DNA from: Pegea sp. RAD2-039
Lineage: Eukaryota; Chordata; Thaliacea; Salpida; Salpidae
Assembly: GCA_034620365.1 (NCBI GenBank)
Contig: JAQGEQ010000305.1
Coordinates: 434,001 to 498,000, forward strand
Reading direction: 5' to 3'
Length of the DNA: 64,000 nucleotides
The number at the start of each line of letters is the position of its first letter. Within the stretch, counting starts at the first letter, position 1. Below the pieces are notes generated by a model that worked only from the letters and a program-made list of their open reading frames with translations, had not been told where the DNA came from and ran no database searches. The translations under genes were made by a program, and so were the position numbers. This document shows, piece after piece, positions 49,058 to 60,812 of the stretch.

Positions 49058-51381
49058 ATGTCGTTGGTTTATAACCTGAAACAGCAAATTAGTTTTTATA
49101 TGGTATTAGAAGATACTTATTTATATCTATCTCAGGCCAGTTCTAAAAAAGTTTCGCCTATTAAAAAAATGAAGGCTATTCCGAAAGGTAAATTTTATGA
49201 ATTATCTTTTTAATGATGGTGATTATTTATTTTTAGGGTCTATACTAGAAGAAGTATATAGTCCCAATTGTCAAAGATTATTGTATCTTGTTCAAAATGA
49301 TTTAAGAAACGGTGAAAAACTATATACTGTTTCTAGCAAGAATATAGAAATTCAAAAAATAACAAATGTAAGATAATTTATTATCATAATTTAATTAGCT
49401 ATGACTAAATATTTTCAGAATTGAAGTGTTTTTAGAAATGTCTTTTTAAACACTTATGATTAGAATGTGGGTTGCTAATTGTTGATATGATTAATTTTAT
49501 AAATTTTAAATGCTTTTATTAAGATTTATTCCTTTAACATGATTGATCTATTCCAAGATTCTTTGAATGGACTATAAGCGAGTCTTTAGACAACAGATTA
49601 TGTTCATAACTCTATGAATATACTTTGAGCCCTTTAAAACTTATTATAAGTTTCCTTAAAAAGCTTTTAAACTGTTTAACATGATTGATCTATCCTAAAC
49701 TTCCTTTGAGCGGACTAAGCGTGTCTTTAGACAACAGATTATGTTCAAAACTCTACGAATATACTTTGAGCCCTTTAAAACTTATTATAAGTTCCCTTAA
49801 AAAGCTTTTAAACTGTTTAACATGATTGATCTATCCTAAACTTCCTTTGAGCGGACTAAGTGTGTCTTTAGACAACAGATTATGTTCATAACTCTACAAT
49901 ATACTTTGAGCCCTTTAAAACTTATTATAAGTTCCCTTAAAAAGCTTTTAAACTGTTTAACATGATTGATCTATCCCAAACTTCCTTTGAGCGGACTAAG
50001 TGTGTCTTCAGACAACTGATTATGTTCATAACTCTATGAGTATACTTTGAGCCCTTTAAAACTTATTTTAAGCTTTCTGAACCATCTCTGTGATACATAA
50101 ACATGTTTTTAATATAAACTTGTTTACTTTTTCTGAAGGCTTTCGCAAAGTTATTGCTAGCTGTTCCATGTTTAGCATTGAGATTTGATTTTCTGAAACA
50201 ACAAATCCATCTGCAGAGAGCTCTTAGCTGTTTGATTGGTGATTCGGTTCAAGTTAATGTTTCTGATCATTATTATCCAGGTAAATTTCAACACCTGAAT
50301 AACTTATCTGAGAATTTACTTGTTTATCCAGGTATTGTAAGATATAAAGGAGAAATACCCCATCATGTGGGTATCTACTTTGGGATTGAAGTTTTCCATC
50401 CTGGAGTTGGCGACTCAAACGGAGTGAATAATAAGAAGAGGTTTTAAACTTGAGTTTTTCAACAAACTCATTTGAACCTTAAAATGACTTTCAGATGCTT
50501 CTACTGTAAAGATGACTATGGGATTTTCACGAGTATGGAAAGTATTCACTTCGAGTCAAAGAGGAAGAAACTTCAGCGGATGTCAAGCAGACGGACTACA
50601 AGTATACATCACTTGATGATATAAAGATGTAACTATTCAATCTTTTTAGTGGTAGTTGGAGAAAGATTGAAATCCGTTGATCCCTATCAGAACATCACAA
50701 AGATGGAGCTTGATCAGATTGGGATCTTTCTTGGATATGAAGTCTCACTCTTTGTTGATTACAAAGGAAGAGAGAGTGAAGAGCGAGGCACAGTTCGGTT
50801 TGTCGGTGATTAAATTTGACGAAATTTGCAAAAGTTACTGAGTCATCTACAGGTCGGTTGCCAGGGTACCTAGCTTCAAGTGAAATCCATGTTGGGATCA
50901 ACCTGAAACGACCAGCAGGATCAGGAACCGGGATTTATCGCGGATACCAATTATTTGAAGCGCAGATGGATCACGCTGCGATTGTTCCATTGTCGAGGAT
51001 CAAAGTAGTTGAGAATGATGTTGTATCACCGAGTCTGTTGAGAAAGAGCCGGAGGAAGAGTAGGAAGAAGGCTCATTCATGCTCTTCTTCAGAGGTAGAT
51101 CAACTCCGGATGTTGATCTGATATCTAACATTAGTTGTTTACAGAAGAGTTCTTCCCAAGGATCAATCAACTTGCCAGATACAACCTCTCCAATCTCAGG
51201 TTCGGAGTCTTCGATCCCAACTTCGATCGAGTCTTGTTTTGATTTGAGTTGTGACTTTTTAGAAATGAAATCATTGACGACGGATGCTTTGACTGGATGC
51301 TTCCTTGAGATTGGGACCCTTGTTCAAATCGATCGAAATAAAGTGTACTCGAAGGAAGTAACCTGTAGCCAGTTTCAATGA
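49058..51381 (+). CDS. CYLD: CYLD copy 1, truncated: two CAP-Gly domains, no protease
   Basis: CYLD removes Lys63- and Met1-linked ubiquitin chains and binds microtubules or partners through CAP-Gly domains. Exons 49058-49187, 49237-49367, 50139-50280, 50332-50440, 50495-50601, 50650-50805, 50853-51094 and 51145-51381 form an open frame of 417 codons. The N-terminal region matches CYLD (FYMVLEDTYLYLS, KAIPKGSI). CAP-Gly 1 at about 125-190 (YPGIVRYKGEIP, GIYFGIEV, CKDDYGIF); CAP-Gly 2 at about 235-320 (GTVRFVGRLPGDL-like, HVGINLKRPAGSGTG, YRGYQLF). Exon 8 is cut at 51376, where GGT7 exon 12 sequence follows; the junction itself creates the stop (CAG TTT CAA TGA). CAP-Gly 3 and the USP domain are missing. 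The transcript would use GGT7 tail sequence as 3' UTR. No other damage is seen, so a short protein is possible. Confidence 0.85.
49531..50074 (+). repeat. Minisatellite in CYLD intron 2, copy 1: 4 units of about 141 bp
   Basis: Units start at TAACATGATTGATC at 49535, 49677, 49818 and 49958, spaced 142, 141 and 140 bp. Each holds TTTGAGCGGACTAAG (the first is variant), TTTAGACAACAGATTATG and CTTTGAGCCCTTTAAAAC. The last unit runs into the common intron end. Confidence 0.9.
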
Positions 51382-52070
51382 TCACAATCCCAAAATCTTC
51401 ACAATGTGGGACTTATCACCTCGTTGGTGAATCTGGAACAGGAGACACAAGTCTCGCTGGTAAGTTGAATACAAATCTTTGATCTTCATCACTTTAATCT
51501 GCATCAACTTGCAGCTGTCACAAGAGTCTTATTGGATTTATCATTTGGAAAATCCTTCAATTTTAGTATCTCAGATTTTCGGTTATTCCCCGTTTTTGAA
51601 AATGGAACGAGTAGTGTTTACATTGAAGGTATCTTTATTTATTCTTCATCTTCTTATCCTTTTCTGCTGATTTTATTATGATCTTGTTGTGATCTTCTTC
51701 TAAGTTTAACTTTCTCTTAACTTCATCTAATCTTCTGTTGATCCTTACCAGATCTTCTGATCTGATGCTGACCTTCATATGATCATTCAGTTCTAATCTT
51801 CTTCTGATCCTTTTTTATCTTGCTTACATCTTCATCAGATCTTCATCTAATTATTTTTAAATCTTTTATTGATCATTCTGTTCTTTTATAGAATCTACAC
51901 CAAAGCTTCTAGTTGAAAATCTCAATCTGATGGGACATCATTTAGTTCCCATATCTCAAATTAGAACTGATACTAAAATTTTTATTTGTGGAATCACACG
52001 TCACAAGAAAGGCTCCTTTGATTTATCTCATGATCACCGGATGACCAATGGTAGTGGATATTTTTTCTAA
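51377..52070 (+). pseudogene. GGT7 3' fragment in unit 2 (part of exon 12, exons 13-14)
   Basis: Copy of GGT7 from 44915 to its stop codon, fused directly after CYLD copy 1 exon 8. Splice sites and the final stop are kept, and there are a few substitutions. It lacks the start, the membrane anchor and most of the GGT fold, and is read out of any GGT7 frame because the junction stop codon precedes it. Likely role at most 3' UTR and polyadenylation. Confidence 0.9.
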
Positions 52071-54991
52071 AAACTTTTACAGAATGTTGAATCAGAAAAA
52101 TTGTCAGTTTTGACTTTCATTTTTGTTTACAAAATTACTGACAAAATGAAAAATCAAAAAAGCTTTTCTGTTTTATATATTGAAATTCATATAAGTAAAT
52201 TCAGAAAGTACAAAGACCTAAAATATAATAATTAGATCTTTTCTCAATTTCAAGTTTAGTGTTTATAATTAAAAGTTTTCAAGATTTGGGTTACAGAGCC
52301 GACATCTTTAAAAAATTCTAAGTCTTAAAACTATACGGCCCTTTAATTGAATCTGATTTAATTGTATAAGATTAATCAACAACAAAATTTTAATGATTTG
52401 AATTAATTATTTTTAATTTTTTAATTTTTATAACCAGCTAGTTTGCTAAAGAAACCTGGAAATGTTGGAGTGAATTGAATCTCATCTACATCTCATCATC
52501 TTATGTATAATGTCTTTTGTATTCTGCCTTGTACTTTCATTACTACACGAATGTTTCAATTTATACATAAGTTAACAGTAGTTTCATCTGAAATTGTTCA
52601 ATTTAAATCATCTAACTCTTTGTATAGTTGCCTTAATCTTTGGGTCTATGTTGACAATCGGAAATTTAATTATTCAAGAAACTTATTGATTGCTTTTACT
52701 TGAAGTAAACCGATATTAAGTTCAGACAAAATGTCTCTTTTTCTTTAGATGATTGCCCTAGGACACATTTTTTCGGCAAAATCGACGTTGTCCTCAAAAA
52801 CCTCATTTAGTTTCATGACTTTGTCTCTGATCAATCATTGTTTCTGAATAAGCTTACAGATAACTTCTAAAATAATTTATCTTACTGCAGTATATATTTT
52901 TGAGTTTGCTGCCATCTGTTTTGTAGTTTGAGCGCTTAAAAACCATTATTAGCTTTTCGAATCACTAACTAGAGCCCAGTGTACTCGTCAAAGCCTTGCA
53001 CCTGTTTACCTTTCCAATAAAGGCTTTCACTAAATTAGTGAGCAGTTAATCGTTCATCAGTTCCTAAAATACACTTGTAACGAGTAGTCAAGGGAAATGT
53101 TTGCAGCTCTAATAGAGGTAATTATGTGATTAGTTTTAATACAAGTGTTTTATCGATTCAAATTTTTATTTCAAACTATAAACTTGACCATTTTCATTAA
53201 CAAAAGTTCAATTCAATCTACAATTTGAGACAAATAGTCTAATAAACCAAATTAAATGAATTTTCAGAAAATATTTCATAAAAACACATGATAAAAATCA
53301 ATCTTTAATTCAATTTAATGACTAGACTTAAACAAAATATTGACACTTAACTGTTATTTGAGACTAAAATATAACATTTTTTTATAAAACTTGACAATTT
53401 CAAACTAGGAGAACTTGTAAAAGACTATTTCACACAAAAATCGAATACACTTAAAAAGATATCAACTAATTGAGCAGAAAAATTCTTTCTTATAGATAAA
53501 TTTTGTACTTGGTGACCAAATGTTTTTAAATGGAATTTATTATCTACTTTCGGAGTTTTTCAAAATTGTGTTTGACTTCGTGTAAAAAAGGAAGAGATTA
53601 TAAAATAAACAATAATTTCTTCAACATGAAAAAGGAAAACTTTTTGTAAAATATACCGCTGTTTATAAGGAAACTGCTGAAAATGTTTTAAAAATATTTG
53701 ATAACCCATATCTTACAACTATCTTAAGAAATTATTTCAAGTAAAGAACGATTTAATAATGATTAATTTAATAAAAAGTTAGAAAGTATTTTGTAAATTA
53801 ATGTCAAAAGAGCTTTTAGAAAAATGTTATTAGTAAATATTACTTATATGTTATACTAATTTTTTAACCTTTACAATTTTTTCTTTTAACTCGAACTTCT
53901 AATACTAAAAGATTTTAGTCTGATCAATAGATATCAACTGTAATGATACCCGCTGTGATGTTTTTAGTTACTTTATTATTAATATGATAGATGTTCTCAT
54001 AGGTTCGTAATAAACTTATGTTTCTATTTAATGATAAATATTTTGTTTTGGTGCAGTTAAATTCTGTGATTATTTTCTAACTAAAAACTAAACTGGTGTA
54101 AAATTTAAAAAACAAACATATATATATTTCGGAAAAGCTAAAAATAAGCAACAATTTTTTTGTTTATCTTTCATCTAATGTAGAAACTTTAAATCACTGA
54201 TAATAAAATATATCAACTTAAATTAGGGGTTTTTTTGTTAGTCTACCATTTTGTAAATTTCAAAAGTTAATTGAGCTCCGAATATTTTTCTCAAATGTGT
54301 TCTTTTGTAACCAATCTTTTATTAAGGTAGTATTTGAAGGTTTCTTAATTTGATTGCCAAATTTTCGGGTTAATGTTTGCACTCGATTAACAAAACTTTC
54401 ATTAATTATTATTTTTGTGATTATATCATGTTTACCATTTAATTAAATTTATTTAAAATATATTGTTTTTTATGGTTTTAGTTTTCTATTTAATTTATTA
54501 CTTTTTCTTGATATTAAAACATAATAAAACTTTATATTAATTTTGTGATAAATTCCTTATCTGTATTTAAAACAAAATTATTATGTTTACAAATATTTAG
54601 AAAGTTCATATTTTTTATTCTTTTTGTTTATTTTTTATTTTTGAATAATTTTATAATAACTCTTATAATTTAGGATTTATATTAATTTTTCAATATTTGA
54701 ATATTATTTAATATTGTTGTTTTATTATAATTTGATTTGATTTAAAAAATATGATCTAGTTTTAATAATTTCATAGAATTAATTAGAGTTTATTTTAAAT
54801 TTAATAGAATTATGGAACATGAATGAATATTTATAATTTTTTGATAAATAGATATATTTTACTAATTTTATTTATTGAATTTATTTTTTAATAATAATTT
54901 TAAAATATTTTTATTTTTTAAATATAAGTAAATTTCTAATTAATTTTTTTTGCATAAAGCTAGTTTTTTATGGTTTTTTTTAATTTATATC
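52071..54991 (+). other. GGT7-tail-to-CYLD spacer, copy 2
   Basis: Duplicate of the unit 1 spacer without the 529-bp segment. No gene seen. Confidence 0.6.
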
Positions 54992-57190
54992 ATGCAATAT
55001 GTCTTGGTTTATAACCTGAAACAGCAAATTAGTTTTTATATGGTATTAGAAGATACTTATTTATATCTATCTCAGGCCAGTTCTAAAAAAGTTTCGCCTA
55101 TTAAAAAAATGAAGGCAATTCCGAAAGGTAAATTTTATGAATTATCTTTTTAATGATGGTGATTATTTATTTTTAGGGTCTATACTAGAAGAAGTATATA
55201 GTCCCAATTATCAAAGATTATTGTATCTTGTTCAAAATGATTTAGGAAACAGTGAAAAACTATATACTGTTTCTAGCAAGAATATAGAAATTCAAAAAAT
55301 AACAGAAGTAAGATAATTTATTATCATAATTTAATTAGCTATGACTAAATATTTTCAGAATTGAAGTGTTTTTAGAAATGTCTTTTTAAACACTTATGAT
55401 TAAAATGTGGGTTGCTAATTGTTGATATGATTAATTTTATAAATTTTAAATGCTTTTATTAAGATTTAGTCCTTTAACATAATTGAACTATTCCAAGATT
55501 CTTTGAATGGACTATAAGCGAGTCTTTAGATAACAGATTATGTTCATAACTCTATGAATATACTTTGAGCCCTTTAAAACTTATTATAAGTTCCCTTAAA
55601 AAGCTTTTAAACTGTTTAACATGATTGATCTATCCTAAACTTCCTTTGAGCGGACTAAGCGTGTCTTTAGACAACAGATTATGTTCAAAACTCTATGAAT
55701 ATACTTTGAGCCCTTTAAAACATATTATAAGTTCCCTTAAAAAGCTTTTAAACTGTTTAACATGATTGATCTATCCTAAACTTCCTTTGAGCGGACTAAG
55801 TGTGTCTTTAGACAACAGATTATGTTCATAAATCTACGAATATACTTTGAGCCCTTTAAAACTTATTTTCAGCTTTCTGAACCATCTCTGTGATACATAA
55901 ACATGTTTTTAATATAAACTTGTTTACTTTTTCTGAAGGTTTTTGCAAAGTTATTGCTAGCTGTTCCATGTTTAGCATTGAGATTTGATTTTCTGAAACA
56001 ACAAATCCATCTGCAGAGAGCTCTTAGCTGTTTGATTGGTGATTCGGTTCAAGTTAATGTTTCTGATCATTATTATCCAGGTAAATTTCAACACCTGAAT
56101 AACTTATCTGAGAATTTACTTGTTTATCCAGGTATTGTAAGATATAAAGGAGAAATACCCCATCATGTGGGTATCTACTTTGGGATTGAAGTTTTCCATC
56201 CTGGAGTTGGCGACTCAAACGGGGTGATTAATAAGAAGAGGTTTTAAACTTGAGTCTTTCAACAAACTCATTTGAACCTTAAAATGACTTTCAGATGCTT
56301 CTACTGTAAAGATGACTATGGGATTTTCACGAGTATGGAATGTATTCACTTCGAGTCAAAGAGGAAGAAACTTCAGCGGATGTCAAGCAGACGGACTACA
56401 AGTATACATCACTTGATGATATAAAGATGTAACTATTCAATCTTTTTAGTGGTAGTTGGAGAAAGATTGAAATCCGTTGATCCCTATCAGAACATCACAA
56501 AGATGGAGCTTGAATAGATTGGGATCTTTCTTGGATATGAAGTCTCACTCTTTGTTGATTACAAAGGAAGAGAGAGTGAAGAGCGAAGCACAGTTCGGTT
56601 TGTCGGTGATTAAATTTGACGAAATTTGCAAAAGTTACTGAGTCATCTACAGGTCGGTTGCCAGGGGACCTAGCTTCAAGTGAAATCCATGTTGGGATCA
56701 ACCTGAAACGACCAGCAGGATCAGGAACCGGGATTCATCGCGGATACCAATTATTTGAAGCGCAGATGGATCACGCTGCAATTGTTCCATTGTCGAGGAT
56801 CAAAGTAGTTGAGAATGATGTTGTATCACCGAGTCTGTTGAGAAAGAGCCGGAGTGAGAGGAGGAAGAGTAGGAATAAGGCTCATTCATGCTCTTCTTCA
56901 GAGGTAGATCAACTCCGGATGTTGATCTGATATCTAACATTAGTTGTTTACAGAAGAGCTCTTCTCAAGGATCAATCAGCTTGCCAGATACAACCTCTCC
57001 AATCTCAGGTTCGGGGTCTTCGATCCCAACTTCGATCGAGTCTTGTTTTGATTTGAGTTGTGACTTTTTAGAAATGAAATCATTGACGACGGATGCTTTG
57101 ACTGGATGCTTCCTTGAGATTGGGACCCTTGTTCAAATCGATCGAAATAAAGTGTACTCGAAGGAAGTAACCTGTAGCCAGTTTCAATGA
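54992..57190 (+). pseudogene. CYLD copy 2, truncated and interrupted
   Basis: Same exon layout as copy 1: 54992-55127, 55177-55307, 55939-56080, 56132-56240, 56295-56401, 56450-56605, about 56653-56903 and an exon 8 that ends at the junction stop (57188-57190). A single base is missing in the ATGTC(G)TTGG start region; this puts an ATG 7 nt further upstream in frame (MQYVLVYN instead of MSLVYN), so the N-terminus can still be read. In exon 6 the codons GAT CAG have become GAA TAG (stop at 56515-56517), before the second CAP-Gly core. Like copy 1 it lacks CAP-Gly 3 and the USP domain. It is most likely a pseudogene. Confidence 0.85.
55471..55874 (+). repeat. Minisatellite in CYLD intron 2, copy 2: 3 units
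   Basis: Units start near 55475, 55617 and 55758 and are the same about 141-bp unit as in copy 1. Confidence 0.9.
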
Positions 57191-57879
57191 TCACAATCCC
57201 AAAATCTTCACAATGTGGGACTTATCACCTGGTTGGTGAATCTGGAACATGAGACACAAGTCTCGCTGGTGAGTTGAATATAAATCTTTGATCTTCATCA
57301 CTTTAATCTGCAACAACTTGCAGCTGTCACAAGAGTCTTATTGGATTTATCATTTGGAAAATCCTTCAATTTTAGTATCTCAGATTTTCGGTTATTCCCC
57401 GTTTTTGAAAATGGAACGAGTAGTGTTTACATTGAAGGTATCTTTATTTCTTCTTCATCTTCTTATCGTTTTCTGCTGATTTTATTATGATCTTGTTGTG
57501 ATTTTCTTCTAAGTTTAACTTTCTCTTAACTTCATCTAATCTTCTGTTGATCCTTACCAGATCTTCTGATCTGATGCTGACCTTCATATGATCATTCAGT
57601 TCTAATCTTCTTCTGATCCTTTTTTATCTTGCTTACATCTTCATCAGATCTTCATCTAATTATTTTTAAATCTTTTATTGATCATTCTGTTCTTTTATAG
57701 AATCTACACCAAAGCTTCTAGTTGAAAATCTCAATCTGATGGGACATCATTTAGTTCCCATATCTCAAATTAGAACTGATACTAAAAGTTTTATTTGTGG
57801 AATCACACGTCACAAGAAAGGCTCCTTTGATTTATCTCATGATCACCGGATGACCAATGGTAGTGGATATTTTTTCTAA
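57186..57879 (+). pseudogene. GGT7 3' fragment in unit 3
   Basis: Second detached copy of GGT7 exon 12 (part), 13 and 14, fused after CYLD copy 2. It carries its own substitutions (for example GGA to TGA in the copied exon 12, in CTGGAACATGAGAC). No start codon or upstream exons. Confidence 0.9.
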
Positions 57880-60812
57880 AAACTTTTACAGAATGTTGAA
57901 TCAGAAAAATTGTCAGTTTTGACTTTCATTTTTGTTTACAAAATTACTGACAAAATGAAAAATCAAAAAAGCTTTTCTGTTTTATATATTGAAATTCATT
58001 AAAGTAAATTCAGAAAGTACAAAGACCTAATATATAATAATTAGATCTTTTCTCAATTTCAAATTTAATGTTTATAATTAAAAGTTTTCAAGATTTGGGT
58101 TACAGAGCCGACATCTTCAAAATATTCCAAGTCTTAAAACTATACGGCACTTTAATTAAATTTGATTTAATTGTATAAGGTTAATCAACAACAAAATTTT
58201 AATGATTTGAATTAATTATTTTTAATTTTTTAATTTTTATAACCAGCTAGTTTGCTAAAGAAACCTGGAAATGTTGGAGTGAATTGAATCTCATCTACAT
58301 CTCATCATCTTATGTATAATGTCTTTTGTATTCTGCCTTGTACTTTCATTACTACACGAATGTACAATTTATACATAAGTTAAAAGTAGTTTCATCTGAA
58401 ATTGTTCAATTTAAATCATCTAACTCTTTGTATAGTTGCCTTAATCTTTGGGTCTACGTTGACAATCAGAAATTTATTTACTCAAGAAGTTTATTGATTG
58501 CTTTTACTTGAAGTAAACCGATGTTAAGTTCAAACAAAATGTCTCTTTTTTTAAATGATTGTCCTAGGACACACTTTCTCGGCAAAATCGACGTTGTCCT
58601 CAAAAACTTCATTGTGGTTTCATGACTTTGTCTCTGATCAATCATTGTTTCTGAATAAGCTTACAGATAACTTCTAAAATCATTTATCTTACTGCAGTAT
58701 ACATTCTTGAGTTTGCTGCCATCTGTTTTGTAGTTTGAGCGCTTAAAAACCATTATTAGCTTTTCGAATCACTAACTAGAGCTCAGTGTACTCGTCAAAG
58801 CCTTGCACCTGTTTACCTTTCCAATAAAGGCTTTCACTAAATGAGTAAGCAGTTAATCGTTCATCAGTTCCTAAAATACACTTGTAACGAGTAGTCAAGG
58901 GAAATGTTTGCTGCTCTAATAGAGGAAATTATGTGATTAGTTTTAATACAAGTGTTTTATCGATTCAAATTTTTATTTCAAACTATAAACTTGACCATTT
59001 TCATTAACAAAAGTTCAATTCAATATACAAATATGAGACAAATAGTCTAAGAAACCAAATTAAATGAATTTTCAGAAAATATTTCATAAAAACACATGAT
59101 AAAAATCAATCTTTAATTCAATTTAATGACTAGACTTAAACAAAATATTGACACTTAACTGTTATTTGAGACTAAAATATAACATTTCTTTATAAAACTT
59201 GACAATTTCAAACTAGGAGAACTTGTAAAAGACTATTTCACACAAAAATCGAATACACTTAAAAAGATATCAACTAATTGAGCAGAAAAATTCTTTCTTA
59301 TAGATAAATTTTGTACTTGGTGACCAAATGTTCTTAAATGGAATTAATTATCTACTTTCGGAGTTTTTCAAAATTGTGTTTGACTTCGTATAAAAAAGGA
59401 AGAGATTATAAAATAAACAATAATTTCTTCAACATTAAAAAGGAAAACTTTTTGTAAGATATACCGCTGTTTAAAAGGAAACTGCTGAAAATATTTTAAA
59501 AATATATGATTACCCATATCTTACAACTATCTTAAGAAGTTGTTTTAAGTAAAGAACGATTTAATAATGATTAATTTAATAAAAAGTTAGAAAGTATTTT
59601 GTAAATTAGTGTCAAAAGAACTTTTAGAAAAATGTTATTAGAAATATTACTTATATGTTATACTAATTTTTTAACCTTTACAATTTTTTCTTCTAACTCG
59701 AACTTCTAATACTAAAAGATTTTAGTTTGATCAATAGAAATCAACTGTAATGATACTCGCTGTGATGTTTTTAGCTACTTTATCATTAATATGATAGATT
59801 TTCTCATAAGTTCGTAATAAACTTATGTGTTTATTTAATAATAAATATTTTGTTATGGTGCACTTGAATTCTGTGATTATTTTCTGTTATTTAAATATAA
59901 AACTAAACTGGTGTAAAACTTAAAAAACAAATATATATATATTTCGGAAAAGGTAAAAATAAGCAACAATTTTTTTGTTTATCTTTCATCTAATGTAGAA
60001 ACTTTAAATCACTGATAATAAAATATATCAACTTAAATTATGGGTTTTTTTGTTAGTCTGCCATTTTGTAAATTTCAAAAGTTAATTGAGCTCCGAATAT
60101 TTTTCTCAAATGTGTTCTTTTGTAACCAATCTTTTCTTAAGGTAGTATTTGAAGGTTTCTTAATTTGATTGCCAAATTTTGGGATTAATGTTTGCACTCG
60201 ATTAACAAAACTTTCATTAATTATTATTTTTGTGATTATATCATGTTTACCATTTAATTAAATTTATTTAAAATATATTGTTTTTTATGGTTTTAGTTTT
60301 CTATTTAATTTATTACTTTTTCTTGATATTAAAACATAATAAAACTTTATATCAATTTTGTGATAAATTCCTTATCTGTATTTAAAACAAAGTTATTATG
60401 TTTACAAATATTTAGAAAGTTCATATTTTTTTTTCTTTTTGTTTATTTTTATTATATGAATAATTTTATAATAACTCTTATAATTTAGGATTTATATTAA
60501 TTTTTCAATATTTCAATATTATTTAATATTGTTGTTTTATTATAATTTGATTTGATTTAAAAAATATGATCTAGTTTTAATAATTTCATAGAATAATTAG
60601 AGTTTATTTTAAATTTAATAGAATTATGGAACATGAATGAATATTTTTAATTTTTTGATAAATAGATATATTTTACTAATTTTATTTATTGAATTTATTT
60701 TTTAATAATAATTTTAAAATATTTTTATTTTTTAAATATAAGTAAATTTCTAATTAATTTTTTTTGCATAAAGCTAGTTTTTTATGGTTTTTTTTAATTT
60801 ATATCATGCAAT
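57880..60812 (+). other. GGT7-tail-to-CYLD spacer, copy 3
   Basis: Third copy of the spacer, closest to copy 2 in structure. It is the promoter region of the only CYLD copy that can be full length. No gene seen. Confidence 0.6.

Larger units (their letters stand above)
44915..51376 (+). repeat. Tandem unit 1 (GGT7 3' end to CYLD exon 8), 6462 bp
   Basis: First of three head-to-tail copies. It begins in GGT7 exon 12 at AATGATCACAATCC and ends in CYLD exon 8 at CCAGTTTC. It is longer than the other units because it has a 529-bp stretch (45671-46199) missing from both, and one or two more minisatellite units. Confidence 0.95.
51377..57185 (+). repeat. Tandem unit 2, 5809 bp
   Basis: Second head-to-tail copy, with the same breakpoint as unit 1 at both ends. 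It shares with unit 3 the 529-bp deletion and the extra 9 bp AGTGAGAGG in CYLD exon 7, so units 2 and 3 are the closest relatives. Confidence 0.95.

Noticed and set aside
50806-50834. 29-nt intron in CYLD copy 1
   Set aside because: The next acceptor (CATCTACAG at 50852) gives a 47-nt intron, keeps the frame and yields the CAP-Gly 2 match GTVRFVGRLPG.
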